NCBI RefSeq assembly: GCF_001999965.1
Contig: NZ_CP019646.1
Coordinates: 2,914,001 to 2,978,000, forward strand
DNA length: 64,000 nt
From: Limihaloglobus sulfuriphilus
Lineage (GTDB): Bacteria; Planctomycetota; Phycisphaerae; Sedimentisphaerales; Sedimentisphaeraceae
Direction of reading: 5' to 3'
The notes beneath the pieces were generated by a model. It did no database searches, was not told where the DNA came from, and worked only from the letters and a program-made list of their open reading frames with translations. A program made the translations under genes and the position numbers. Positions 43,266 to 52,701 of the stretch are shown in pieces; positions within the stretch are counted from its first letter, which is position 1; every line of letters starts with the position of its first letter.

Positions 43266-44625
43266 TCGCTATTTCTTTTCTGTTAAATACCAGTATTCCA
43301 AGTCCAATCAAAACCAGCGAACGCGCCACCGCGGTTGCCAGTATATTCAGCCCTACAAACGACCACTCTATCATACGTGCCGAGACAATCATTGGCGAGG
43401 GGTTGAACCTGCCGTCGAACTTGGGCATAAGTGAGAGCAGCGGTTTTATTGTAAAGGTGTACAATAGTCCCATGCTGCTGCTGAGCAGCTCAAGCGAATC
43501 GAAGATAAACCCGTTGACCGTGCCGATAAAATATATCGTGATAGCAACAAATATCGCAACCGGAAACGAGAGCCACGTAGAAAAGGAAACGCCCATCGCC
43601 GTCAAAAACGTCAGCCGCACAAGTATTATAACGCACGCCCGGAAAAAATTCATACCAAAACCTCCGCGTTTATAGAGCACCTCAACATCTTCGGGGATTA
43701 TAGTAACCTGGTTATAGTGCAGGTTCTGCATACCAATCTCGAGGTAACCGTCTTCAGCAACCACATTAGCGGGAATCTGCAGCTCACGGGCCGTGCGTGT
43801 CGGGTCGCGGCGTATATCAGAATAATACACCGGAAAATCGGGGCGTTTGCCTTCTTCGAGTTTGCGAAGATCGCCCGCTATCCACTGCGTAGCGATGCCG
43901 TCGCTGCCGGCTGACGTAACGGCGGTTAGCTTGAAACGGACAAAAATTGTTTCCGCCTCGTCCGAAGGATACACATTGCTGAACCGCCAGACGAAATCCT
44001 CGCCCGGGCCCAGGCTCTTTGCCTGCATAATTATCTGGCCTCTGATGATCCTGAAAACCTCATCAACGGTAGAGCCCTGGGGCAGCTCGTCGGCGTTTTT
44101 GAGTCTGTTGTATCTCTCGAGTGCCAGGCTCTGGAGCTTTTCTTCCTCGATAGGAGGCCGCGGCTTTACACCGGCGCGTGCGGCGAAAAACTCCGTCTCC
44201 ACCCGCTGCGTATCCTCGGCTGTAGTATCGCTGAATCTGGGCATATTAACTGTTATCGCATAAATAATCGAACAGAACAGAGCCAGAAGCAGAACATTTA
44301 CAACCATAAGCCCAACGAATTTGCCCAGCAGTATCTCTGACCTGCTCACCGGTTTGGTAACGAGCATGTATAGCTGTTTGTACTTGAGCTCGAAGTTGAG
44401 ACTGTAACAGGAAATCGCCACCGCCATCAGGCACAGCATCATACTAACCAGTGATATGCCATAGCTGGAAAAACTCTGAACCTTGCCCAGAAGCGTGCCG
44501 TCGCCGGTAGTTATAACGCTGAGAACCGGCAGTATTACCAGCAGCAGCGCTATCACAACCAGAGCCAGCTTCATACGCATGGCATGGGCAATGGTGTTTC
44601 TGGCGATTACCCAGATGTTAGCCAT
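43252..44625 (-). CDS. ABC-2 type transporter permease
   Basis: A 457-residue permease: first membrane segment near 15-35, a cluster of segments at about 70-130, a large extracytoplasmic domain (about 130-330), and four more segments at the end. LVTKPVSRSEILLGKFVGL is the cytoplasmic coupling region typical of NatB/ABC-2 exporters and closely resembles that of the permease at 53818. I choose ATG 44625 (MANIWVIARNTI), 8 bp inside the ATPase gene end; the longer version adds an arginine-rich leader from a frame overlap. It works with the ATPase encoded just upstream. The last codons lie in repeat B. Confidence 0.85.
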   Translation of the reverse strand: MANIWVIARNTIAHAMRMKLALVVIALLLVILPVLSVITTGDGTLLGKVQSFSSYGISLVSMMLCLMAVAISCYSLNFELKYKQLYMLVTKPVSRSEILLGKFVGLMVVNVLLLALFCSIIYAITVNMPRFSDTTAEDTQRVETEFFAARAGVKPRPPIEEEKLQSLALERYNRLKNADELPQGSTVDEVFRIIRGQIIMQAKSLGPGEDFVWRFSNVYPSDEAETIFVRFKLTAVTSAGSDGIATQWIAGDLRKLEEGKRPDFPVYYSDIRRDPTRTARELQIPANVVAEDGYLEIGMQNLHYNQVTIIPEDVEVLYKRGGFGMNFFRACVIILVRLTFLTAMGVSFSTWLSFPVAIFVAITIYFIGTVNGFIFDSLELLSSSMGLLYTFTIKPLLSLMPKFDGRFNPSPMIVSARMIEWSFVGLNILATAVARSLVLIGLGILVFNRKEIARITV

Positions 44626-45886
44626 TCTTCTCCTCCGAATCCTCTTGGGTCTCTTCCTGATAAGAGTCCGGATTGTCAAGGTCTTTTTTAGCCAGCTTGC
44701 TGAGCAGGCTCTTGTTGATCTTTTCCTCCTGCTCTATCTCTTTGCTCTTTTCTACCTTTTCAACCAGATCAACTGAAGGCTGCTGGTCGGCTTTTTTCTC
44801 TGTCAATGCTTTGAGCAGCGACTTGTCTGCCTCTTGGGCAGGCTTGCGTTTTTCGACTTTAGTTGTCTCGGCGGCTTCTTCGGCGCCCTTTTCAGCAGTC
44901 TCTTTTGATTTGGGCTGTTTGTCCGGCCGTGCATGAACAAGCTCATCGAGGATATCCTTTTCTTCCTGCGGTCTGGAAGAAAGGAAGTCGCCGATCTTGT
45001 TCGTGCTGACCGCGCCGCTGGTGCCTATCTGCTGCTGCTGGGCCTGGCTGACAATACGGATAAACATATCCTCGAGACGGTCGGTCGGGCTGGAGATATC
45101 TATTTCGCTGGTTTCCTTTTTTATCAGCTCCCTGATCTTGCTGATAAGACCTTCGGAGAGGTCGCCGGTGGTTATCTGGCAATGGCCTGTTCTCTGGAGA
45201 AGCTCACGCACTTTGCCCTCGGTCTGCATTACGCCGCCGTAGAGTATTCCGATCCTGTCACAGACATCCTCGACATCGGCGAGCAGATGGCTGCACATCA
45301 GAACGGTTTTACCCCTCTCTGAGAGGCTTTTTATCAGGTCCTTTATCTGCCGCGTACCGATCGGGTCAAGCCCTGATGTCGGCTCATCAAGTATCAGCAG
45401 ATCCGGATCGTTGATCAGCGCCTGGGCAAGGCCTATACGACGCGCCATACCCTTGGAAAATGTGCCGACCTGGCGGTTTCCCATACCGGCAAGGCCGACC
45501 ATATCAAGCAGGGAGTCTATACGCATATTCATCACTTTTGACGGCAGACCGAAGAGTTTGCCGTAAAAACGAAGCGTCTCCCGTGCGGTGAGATACTTAT
45601 ACAGGTATGACTCCTCTGGCAGAAAACCGATTCTTCGAGAGATGGCCTTGTCGCCGGCATAGCCGCCAAGCACAAACGCCCGGCCCTTGCTCGGGCGGAG
45701 AAGCCCCAGCAGAACCTTTATAGTCGTACTCTTACCCGAACCGTTGGGCCCGAGCAGGCCGTAAACTTCGTTATGGTTTATCTTCAGTTCAAGCCCGTCA
45801 ACCGCGAGCACCTTTGTCCGGCCCCACCAGTCGGTAAACGCCTTGGACAAAGCGACTGTTTCTATTGCGTATTTACTGTCTGTCAA
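44618..45886 (-). CDS. ABC transporter ATP-binding protein with long charged tail
   Basis: A 422-residue ATPase. Walker A GPNGSGKST (46-54), the signature FSKGMARRIGLAQAL and Walker B LLILDEPTSGLDP are complete, so it should power the permease encoded next. Residues up to about 300 are a normal NatA-type subunit; the last 120 are very rich in Lys and Glu, with repeated short segments SLLKALTEKKAD and SLLSKLAKKDL, and are probably disordered or coiled. Start is TTG 45886, the only in-frame start before the domain. The gene overlaps the permease gene by 8 bp. Confidence 0.9.
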   Translation of the reverse strand: MTDSKYAIETVALSKAFTDWWGRTKVLAVDGLELKINHNEVYGLLGPNGSGKSTTIKVLLGLLRPSKGRAFVLGGYAGDKAISRRIGFLPEESYLYKYLTARETLRFYGKLFGLPSKVMNMRIDSLLDMVGLAGMGNRQVGTFSKGMARRIGLAQALINDPDLLILDEPTSGLDPIGTRQIKDLIKSLSERGKTVLMCSHLLADVEDVCDRIGILYGGVMQTEGKVRELLQRTGHCQITTGDLSEGLISKIRELIKKETSEIDISSPTDRLEDMFIRIVSQAQQQQIGTSGAVSTNKIGDFLSSRPQEEKDILDELVHARPDKQPKSKETAEKGAEEAAETTKVEKRKPAQEADKSLLKALTEKKADQQPSVDLVEKVEKSKEIEQEEKINKSLLSKLAKKDLDNPDSYQEETQEDSEEKNG

Positions 45887-45960
45887 TTTAACACCGCTTT
45901 GGTTGCTTAATATAATCAGTCCGATCAGTCTGATCTGACCGACCGCATTTATCTCTTTAT

Positions 45961-47955
45961 TTACTCTTTACCGGCCGCTGATTCTTCTGTGTGCGGCTCA
46001 AGATACTCACCAAACCTCACAAGCCGTGCGCTGTTGAAGATAACAATGATCGAGCCTACAAAGTGCAGCGGAGCCGCCCAGGTGGACTTCAGATATCCGG
46101 CAAGTGCCAGTATAACACCTATTACAATGAAAAGACTGCCGAAAATCAGGTTCATATTTATCACAAGCCGTGTCTTGCGGGAGAGCTTCACCAAAAACGG
46201 CAGCCTCTTTAGGTCATTATTCATCAGCGCGATAGAGGCCGAGTTAATAGCCACATCACTTCCCGCGGCACCCATTGCGATACCCAGATCGCCCTCTGCC
46301 AGTGCCGGAGCGTCGTTGATACCGTCACCGATAACCGCGACGGAGTGGCCCTGGCTGCGGATGTTTTTCACAATATCGAGCTTGTCGTGCGGCAGACAGT
46401 GCGCCTTGTAATCGGTACAGCCCAGCTCCGCGGCTACCCTGCCGGCAACATCTTTTCTGTCACCGGTAAGCATAGTGATGCGTTTTATGCCGGCTTCCTG
46501 CAGCTCGGATACAGCCTGACGGGCCTCCGAACGGGTCTTGTCCTGCATACCTACCCAGCCGATACACTTATCGCCGCTGGCAACATAAAGAGCACTGAAA
46601 CCCTGCTCCTCGTGGAGTGAGGGGTCGGTGATAGAGCTCATGTCGATGTTGTTTTCCTTAAGGAAGCTCTCGCGGCCGATGAGGATTTCATTGCCTTCCA
46701 CAACGGCTTTTACACCCTTGCCGGGAACCTCTTCGAAATTTTCCGGCTCGATTAGAGACACATTCGCCTCTTTGGCAAGCATGATAAGCGCCTGGCCTGC
46801 CGGGTGGCGGCTGAGAGTCTCGGCAGAAGCCGCGGTACGCAGCAGATCCGCCGGCTCAATACCTTCTGCCGGCTCGAGTTTTGTTACGTAAAGGCGGCCG
46901 GTTGTAAGAGTTCCGGTCTTATCGAACACCATCGCCGTTAGTTTGCCGGCAATCTCGAGATCAGCAACATTTTTTATAAGCACGCCAAGACGTGCCGCCG
47001 CGGAAATAGCCGCGACCATCGCAGTCGGCGTGGCAAGAATCAAAGCACACGGGCATGAGACAACGAGAATCGCGATAAAGCGGTCAAACTCCTTGGTAAA
47101 GAAGAGTGCCACTGCCGCGATCATCAGTATTGTAGGAATATACCAGCTTACATACTGGTCTATAATACGCATGATTGGAATACGCGTTTTCTCCGCCTGC
47201 ATAATCAGCGACTGCACCTTGCCCAGCGTTGTGTCCTCGCCGGCCTTGGTAACGGTAATATCCATCGAGCCTGTAAGGTTGCTTGTTCCGGCGAATACCT
47301 GCTGACCGGGATACTTGTCAACCGGCAGCGATTCACCTGTGATTGTCGCCTCGTTGACACTTGAGTTGCCTTTTGCCACTTCACCGTCGGCGGCGATAGC
47401 ATCACCAGGGCGAACCCTGATAACATCACCGGCCTTGAGCTGGGATACGTCCACTTCTGATTCTGTGCCGTCATTTGCCAGCAGCATTGCCTTTTTGGGA
47501 GTCAGCCTGATCAGCGATTCGATCGCCGCACGCGCGCCCAGGGCGGTACGTGTCTCCATAAGCTCACTGAGCAGCATGAAGAAGGATATAACGCCTGCCT
47601 CTCTGTACTCTCCGAACGCAAACGCCGCCAGTACCGCCAGCGCCACCAGCTCGTCCATGTGCATTGAGCCTTTGGCTATCGACTTGAAGGCGTGAACGAT
47701 AATCGGAAGAGCCATCAGAGCAGCACCGATCATGGCGGAGAGCTCAACTATGGAGCTTTCAGAACCGTAGAAGATCGGAGCGATAAAGCTGTTAAGCAGA
47801 AGCACACCGCCGGCGAGAGTTCCTATAAGGGCAAGCGATACGCCCCTGGTACTTGTATGGCTGTGAGAAGCACCGCAGCCGCAGCCGCATTCAAGCCCGT
47901 GGCTGTGCTCATGTTCCATCTCGATATTTTTAAGGTTTAGAGTATTATGAGGCAT
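45961..47955 (-). CDS. Heavy-metal P1B-type ATPase
   Basis: A 664-residue cation pump. It has the phosphorylation site DKTGTLT (Asp345), TGES (206-209), the intramembrane CPC (301-303) that defines metal-transporting P1B pumps, and GDGINDAPAL near the end of the nucleotide domain. CPC with the nearby segments fits Cu+/Ag+ or Zn2+/Cd2+/Pb2+ pumps. There is no ferredoxin-like metal-binding domain; instead the N-terminus is a short His/Cys cluster (HEHSHGLECGCGCGASHSH), which suggests Zn/Cd-type metal binding. It lies between SPFH genes and the ABC exporter on the same strand, possibly one operon. Confidence 0.93.
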   Translation of the reverse strand: MPHNTLNLKNIEMEHEHSHGLECGCGCGASHSHTSTRGVSLALIGTLAGGVLLLNSFIAPIFYGSESSIVELSAMIGAALMALPIIVHAFKSIAKGSMHMDELVALAVLAAFAFGEYREAGVISFFMLLSELMETRTALGARAAIESLIRLTPKKAMLLANDGTESEVDVSQLKAGDVIRVRPGDAIAADGEVAKGNSSVNEATITGESLPVDKYPGQQVFAGTSNLTGSMDITVTKAGEDTTLGKVQSLIMQAEKTRIPIMRIIDQYVSWYIPTILMIAAVALFFTKEFDRFIAILVVSCPCALILATPTAMVAAISAAARLGVLIKNVADLEIAGKLTAMVFDKTGTLTTGRLYVTKLEPAEGIEPADLLRTAASAETLSRHPAGQALIMLAKEANVSLIEPENFEEVPGKGVKAVVEGNEILIGRESFLKENNIDMSSITDPSLHEEQGFSALYVASGDKCIGWVGMQDKTRSEARQAVSELQEAGIKRITMLTGDRKDVAGRVAAELGCTDYKAHCLPHDKLDIVKNIRSQGHSVAVIGDGINDAPALAEGDLGIAMGAAGSDVAINSASIALMNNDLKRLPFLVKLSRKTRLVINMNLIFGSLFIVIGVILALAGYLKSTWAAPLHFVGSIIVIFNSARLVRFGEYLEPHTEESAAGKE

Positions 47956-47979
47956 AATTTATTTTCTCAGTAAACAATT

Positions 47980-49263
47980 TTAGTTCTGGTTGCTGTCACT
48001 TTTATTGCTGTCTTTTTTGGGATTTCGGTTTATAAGAACCCTGAATTCCCTCTCCTTATCGCCGTCAGAGGGCTGAACGATGATTTTTTCTTCAGCATTG
48101 GCAAGCACCTGCTCGATCGCATCCTGGTAAATCCTCTGAACAACCAGCTCGGGGCGTTTGCGGTACTCGGGCAGCAGACTTCTGAAATAGTCGGCATTCG
48201 CCCGGGCGTTCTCAACGACACGCGTGCGGTAAGCGCGGGCATCGGCAATGACTTCCTGTGCCTGACCGGAGAGCCTCTCCCAGAGAATCTCCATCTGTTC
48301 GGGCGGTGTATCCTCACTCTTGATACCTTCAAGGATTTCCAGCACATCGGGCCCGCCGGCTTCGCTGAGAGTCTTTTCAGCGTAAGTGCGTGCATCAGTT
48401 ACGTTTGCCTGGCTGGTCTGGCTGGCTTTTATCGAAGCCTGGAACGCCTGATTTACCTGACGCGGCCAGGTTATATCGAGTATCTGCATATCGCTGACCC
48501 GTATCCCCGAGCCGATCTCGTCGAGCTTGTTCTGGAGAGTGCTCTTGACATCGCGGGCAATACGCGCCTTAGCGGTCGTCGTTGCCTGGTCAATACTGTA
48601 GTTTACAAGCACCGTTACCACGCTGTCCTCAACAAAAGAAGTGAGCATAGGGGTGATGCTCTCGCGTATCACATCACTGAAAACCTCGCCGGCCTTGAGC
48701 TTGCGAACATATACATTTTTGAAAAACAGATAGGGGTTGTCCTCTATCGTATAGTTAAGCTGCCATTTACAGTGAAGTATGTTGTAGTCGTTGCCCTCGA
48801 CACCTTCGACCCTGTCACTGCGGGTGAGGCAATAGCCGTCCTGAACGGGGTTGAGTGTGGGGCCGATGCGTGCATTTCTCTGGTTCTCGGCGAGCTTTTC
48901 CTCGGCTGTCTGGTAATACCAAAACGAGTCAATCGCCAGTTTTTGAGTACCGGTGGCCGGAATCTTGACGATTTCGTCTATCGGGTACGGCATCGACCAG
49001 TGAAGCCCCGGACCGACAAGCGCCTGTCCCTGGGCATCTTTTACGACTTTGCCGAAGCGGAGAACAAGCGCCATTTCGTCCTTTTCAACAGTAAATATGC
49101 CCGAACAAAGGTAGAGCACTACCAGTACGACCATAACAACCTTGAGCATGGCAAAGCACAGCCGCAGAGCGTCGCTGAGCGATTTACTGCCCGCGTCGAG
49201 AAACGTTTCCTGTTCTTTGGGGCGGGTATCGGCGGTGTTGGTTTTGTTTTCTTCTGTATTCAT
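47980..49263 (-). CDS. SPFH/HflK-like membrane protein
   Basis: A 427-residue protein with one membrane segment (about 40-60) and an SPFH domain: GIFTVEKDEMALVLRFGKVV, then GPGLHWSMPYPIDEI. A coiled-coil region follows (AKARIARDVKSTLQNKLDEI to about 390). HflK/HflC proteins form cage-like complexes around FtsH in the membrane and limit its proteolysis. This one is longer than HflK of enterobacteria in the middle of the SPFH domain (about 105-150). It is third in a row of SPFH genes on this strand. Confidence 0.87.
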   Translation of the reverse strand: MNTEENKTNTADTRPKEQETFLDAGSKSLSDALRLCFAMLKVVMVVLVVLYLCSGIFTVEKDEMALVLRFGKVVKDAQGQALVGPGLHWSMPYPIDEIVKIPATGTQKLAIDSFWYYQTAEEKLAENQRNARIGPTLNPVQDGYCLTRSDRVEGVEGNDYNILHCKWQLNYTIEDNPYLFFKNVYVRKLKAGEVFSDVIRESITPMLTSFVEDSVVTVLVNYSIDQATTTAKARIARDVKSTLQNKLDEIGSGIRVSDMQILDITWPRQVNQAFQASIKASQTSQANVTDARTYAEKTLSEAGGPDVLEILEGIKSEDTPPEQMEILWERLSGQAQEVIADARAYRTRVVENARANADYFRSLLPEYRKRPELVVQRIYQDAIEQVLANAEEKIIVQPSDGDKEREFRVLINRNPKKDSNKSDSNQN

Positions 49264-49315
49264 ATCTTTAGATTCTCAATTTGTTTTAAATTCGGCTGCA
49301 AAATATGATTAAGTT

Positions 49316-50233
49316 TTATTCGGCAGAAGTTTCCTTTTCACCTTTTTCAGGGGCTATATCCGGCACATCCTTGAGCAGCCCTATCGGCTGGGTGTCTGCT
49401 CCGAGAACGATTGTTGTATCCTTCTCCAGCATAACCTTGAGTGCTTCTATATCACGCAGAAACATTGCCAGCTCGGGATCTTCTTCGAGCATCTTGTAAT
49501 AACGGGCTGCCTCTGCATCGCCCCGGCCCATGATCGCCTTGGCGCGAGCGTTCGCCGCGGCAAGCAGCTCGGTCTTTTTGGATTCGGCGTCGGTGCGTAT
49601 CTTCGTAGCGGTAGCGTTGCCCACGCCCAGGATTGTCTCGGTCTTGCGGTTTCTGTCCGCCTTCATACGGTTGAACACCTCGGCGGTTACCTCTTCGTTG
49701 ATCTCAAACTTCTTGATTCCAACCATGGCTACCGTGATGCCGTACTTATCGCTGAGCTCGCTGCCCAGAGACTGGCGAAGCTCATTTTCGATACCCTCAA
49801 AATTTATCTTCTCAGGGTCAGTATTGATGAATTCGCTGAAATAATGGCGGCCGATAACTTCATTCTGTTCATTTCTCAGCTGACTCATCAGGAACTTCTG
49901 CACGTCGTTGACTGTCGAGACACGCTCGAAAAACTTCTGCGGCTCGGCAATTCGCCAGGCGATATACGATGTTACCACAACCGGCTCGCCGCCCTTGGTG
50001 GTGGTCTCTTCCATCTGGCCCTCAAAGAGCTGAAGGCGGGAATCAAAGCGGTGAACTTTCTCGATCGGAGAGGGCCATTTGATATAAAGACCCGGATCAA
50101 CCTTTTCCGCTACCGGCTCGCCGAAACGGGTTATCAAAACAGACTCTGTCTCACGAACCTGGTAAAAACAGAACTTCAAACCAAGCACTATCACAATAAT
50201 TATAAGAAGGATTGTTACAAATAAATTTTTCAT
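49316..50233 (-). CDS. hflC: HflC-like SPFH protein
   Basis: A 305-residue protein of normal HflC length: one membrane segment (about 5-22), FYQVRETESVLITRFGEPV, GLYIKWPSPIEKVHRFD, the SPFH core, and the helical region KTELLAAANARAKAIMGRGD (Ala-rich coiled coil). It probably partners the HflK-like proteins encoded on either side to form a cage that regulates FtsH. ATG 50233. The 95-bp gap upstream holds a fragment of the repeat that also flanks the four-helix-bundle gene. Confidence 0.9.
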   Translation of the reverse strand: MKNLFVTILLIIIVIVLGLKFCFYQVRETESVLITRFGEPVAEKVDPGLYIKWPSPIEKVHRFDSRLQLFEGQMEETTTKGGEPVVVTSYIAWRIAEPQKFFERVSTVNDVQKFLMSQLRNEQNEVIGRHYFSEFINTDPEKINFEGIENELRQSLGSELSDKYGITVAMVGIKKFEINEEVTAEVFNRMKADRNRKTETILGVGNATATKIRTDAESKKTELLAAANARAKAIMGRGDAEAARYYKMLEEDPELAMFLRDIEALKVMLEKDTTIVLGADTQPIGLLKDVPDIAPEKGEKETSAE

Positions 50234-50301
50234 TGTTTTCCTCGGCTATTCACCAATATTTACAAATATTACAAATCGTTATCACTTATCAGCTATTCAC
50301 T

Positions 50302-50324
50302 ATTAGTTAATAGTTATTAGTTTA
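50302..50324. repeat. Fragment of the operon's dispersed repeat
   Basis: The 23-bp sequence ATTAGTTAATAGTTATTAG plus four bases occurs, in the opposite orientation, at the edge of repeats A and B near the four-helix-bundle gene. It sits between the stop of the polytopic SPFH gene and hflC, next to short CTATTCAC motifs also shared with the repeats. Confidence 0.6.
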
Positions 50325-50328
50325 CAGT

Positions 50329-52368
50329 TTATTCGGGCACCTCTATATCATACAGGCTCGGCGCCAGACTCTCCTGGAGATCAACAATCATGACTTCGCT
50401 GTCCTGGTCATCGGAGACCACGACATATTTTCTGATATCCTGAAGTGTCTCCTCAAGCGTCTGAAGACGAAGCTGCTGGAGATATATCCGCGGGGCTTCA
50501 CGGAAAGCCAGTATCTGGGAAGCAAACCGCTCACCCTCGGCACGTGCAGTCTCGCTTTTATCATAAGCATAACTGCGGGCCTGGCTTAGGTCTTTAAATA
50601 TCTCGCCGCTGGCGCTGGTAAACGCCTCGTCCAGCTCAAGGGCCATTTTCTCAAGCTCCTGCCGGTCGGCGGTTGATTTCTTTGCCTGATACTCTTCTGC
50701 CATTTCGTAGAGCCTGTTGACCTGGTTAATCCCGCCGCCAAGCTCGGTCATGATCTTGTTTTCCATTGCCAGGGCATCCAGGATAATCGCCTGACGCTTC
50801 TGAATAGAGCCGATAACCTGCTCATACTCCTTGGCAACCTCCAGCGGCGGATGAACACCCTGCAGGCCGACCATAACGATTTCGACTCCAAGGCCGATCT
50901 CGTCGCTGTATTTCTGAATACTCTTCTTAAGGCTTCTTGCCGCCTCGCCGCGGCCGGCACCCAGCAGGCTGTTTGTTTTAACCTCATCGCCGAACGCCTC
51001 TGTCTCAACGCGGGCATTCGCGCCGTAGCGAACCAGCTCACGGTAACATATCGATTCCAATAAGCCGACAGGATTGTTATGATTATAAACATAAGCCTGG
51101 AGGTCTTTTATGCGATACTGAATCGGAACCGCCGCGATTACTATACTAACGGGAACAACACCTTCATCACTATCTTCCACCCTGTCGGTGGAAACAAGCA
51201 GGCGATATTCATACTCATAGTGCTTTTCGCCCCAGAGCAGAGGCTTGCGGGAAATTTCATTCGAATCCTGCCCTTCATCTTTCTCCTGATAACCAACGTG
51301 TATCTGCTGTATTCTGTCGGTATTGTATATATAGGCCTTCTCAATCGGCCACGGCAGCTTTAGAGTAAGCCCCGGCTCGGCGAGTTTGCCCCGCTCAAAA
51401 GAGCCGAAATACTCGATGACCGCCTGCTGTCCGGGATTGACAACTACAAAACAGCTAAGCAGATACATCGCCAGCATCATAAACAGAACAAGCGGCAGAA
51501 TCGCCTTTTCAAGGAGTTTGTAGAACCAGGTCTGCGAGACCTTGAAACCAAACTGGTAGTCTATAGTATGCGCTGCGGTGTGGAGAATGCCGCCGGGCTC
51601 GTTTATTGTACTGAGAAGACGCGAATCAAACGCGGGCATGTGATACTGTCCGGCAAAACGGGGGCGGTAGATATCAAATATCTGGCTCACGACTATCTCG
51701 CCGCCGATTAAGAGCATAATATAAGGAACAACCCGGGTTCCGATGCGAATCGGCATGTCGTACTGGAAAAACTTCAGTGCAAGCATTACCGCCAGAACTA
51801 TGGCTATCAGCGAAAAAGAAAGCATATTACTGCCCCCGCCCCGGAGTGCCTTGCTGGCAGAAGTGGCAGAAGTACCAGTGGCATAGCGTGAAAATGCGAA
51901 ACTTATAAACGCCACAGCAACCATAAGCAGTGCAGGGCCAAGGGGTTTGCCCTGGACTTCATCCAATACGCCCGCGCTGCTTTTGAGAGTGGAAAGCCCA
52001 AAACCGATATACATCGCTGCTGTCAGCAAAGAAAATCCCGGCGTAAACCATTTTTCATATACCGTCAGACGGTTGCGGGCCACCATGAACATCGCTTTGC
52101 GCTCGCTGCTGCCCTGAAAAATGGTGCTTGAGCTCTCCGCGGCCATCATCGAATAATCGAGCTTCTCAATCTCTGCAAGGTACTTAAGGTAATACAAGAT
52201 AACAAGATACAGCCAGATCAAAGAGCCTGAGAGCCCGTACCAGCCAAGATATCTTATCACAGGGTAATTGCTTATGCCCGAACCTATGAACAGGGTCACG
52301 AAAAAGACCAGACTAAGTATAAACGCCGCTGAGGACAGGTACGCTGCCCTTTTATATGTTTCTTTCAT
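50329..52368 (-). CDS. HflK-like SPFH protein fused to a polytopic membrane domain
   Basis: A 679-residue protein. The first 270 residues contain five or six membrane segments that ordinary HflK lacks; a further segment (about 285-310) leads into an SPFH domain starting CFVVVNPGQQAVIEYFGSFE, then GLTLKLPWPIEKAYIYNTD. The coiled coil follows (KSTADRQELEKMALELDEAF), and the end is acidic. The fusion would anchor an HflK/C-type cage with an extra membrane unit. It heads a row of three SPFH genes. ATG 52368; the upstream 333 bp are AT-rich. Confidence 0.85.
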   Translation of the reverse strand: MKETYKRAAYLSSAAFILSLVFFVTLFIGSGISNYPVIRYLGWYGLSGSLIWLYLVILYYLKYLAEIEKLDYSMMAAESSSTIFQGSSERKAMFMVARNRLTVYEKWFTPGFSLLTAAMYIGFGLSTLKSSAGVLDEVQGKPLGPALLMVAVAFISFAFSRYATGTSATSASKALRGGGSNMLSFSLIAIVLAVMLALKFFQYDMPIRIGTRVVPYIMLLIGGEIVVSQIFDIYRPRFAGQYHMPAFDSRLLSTINEPGGILHTAAHTIDYQFGFKVSQTWFYKLLEKAILPLVLFMMLAMYLLSCFVVVNPGQQAVIEYFGSFERGKLAEPGLTLKLPWPIEKAYIYNTDRIQQIHVGYQEKDEGQDSNEISRKPLLWGEKHYEYEYRLLVSTDRVEDSDEGVVPVSIVIAAVPIQYRIKDLQAYVYNHNNPVGLLESICYRELVRYGANARVETEAFGDEVKTNSLLGAGRGEAARSLKKSIQKYSDEIGLGVEIVMVGLQGVHPPLEVAKEYEQVIGSIQKRQAIILDALAMENKIMTELGGGINQVNRLYEMAEEYQAKKSTADRQELEKMALELDEAFTSASGEIFKDLSQARSYAYDKSETARAEGERFASQILAFREAPRIYLQQLRLQTLEETLQDIRKYVVVSDDQDSEVMIVDLQESLAPSLYDIEVPE

Positions 52369-52701
52369 TTATTCTGAACCTGATAAAAATCTTTTGCTTT
52401 TTTATTGAACAAGTTAAAATATATCTTAAGTATATATGTCTGATTCTAAAGAATCTTGATACTATAACAACAAATTTCTGTTTGTGTAGTATTTTATGGG
52501 CGAACTTGAATTATTATGTAACCAACAGATTACACTTAATCTTAAAGACAAGACATCTCAACCTTTACGGCATACAATAAGTTCTTGTTCATTATTTAGC
52601 TGACACGAAATGAAATAGAAATGTTAATAAAGTCTTGACAAAGACTTATAAAATAAAGATGTTTTCTTGCATGGTATAAATCACAGATTTGGACCATTTC
52701 T
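52369..52701. other. AT-rich intergenic region, no gene recognised
   Basis: This gap lies between the start of the polytopic SPFH gene and the end of the DUF2335 gene, both on the minus strand. It should hold the promoter of the SPFH operon. A TTGACA occurs near 52636 on the plus strand without a properly spaced -10. No coding sequence, hairpin with T run, or repeat was found. Confidence 0.4.

Noticed and set aside
52630-52670. TTGACA near 52636 as a promoter
   Set aside because: No -10 element at proper spacing, and it points on the plus strand toward the 3' end of a minus-strand gene.
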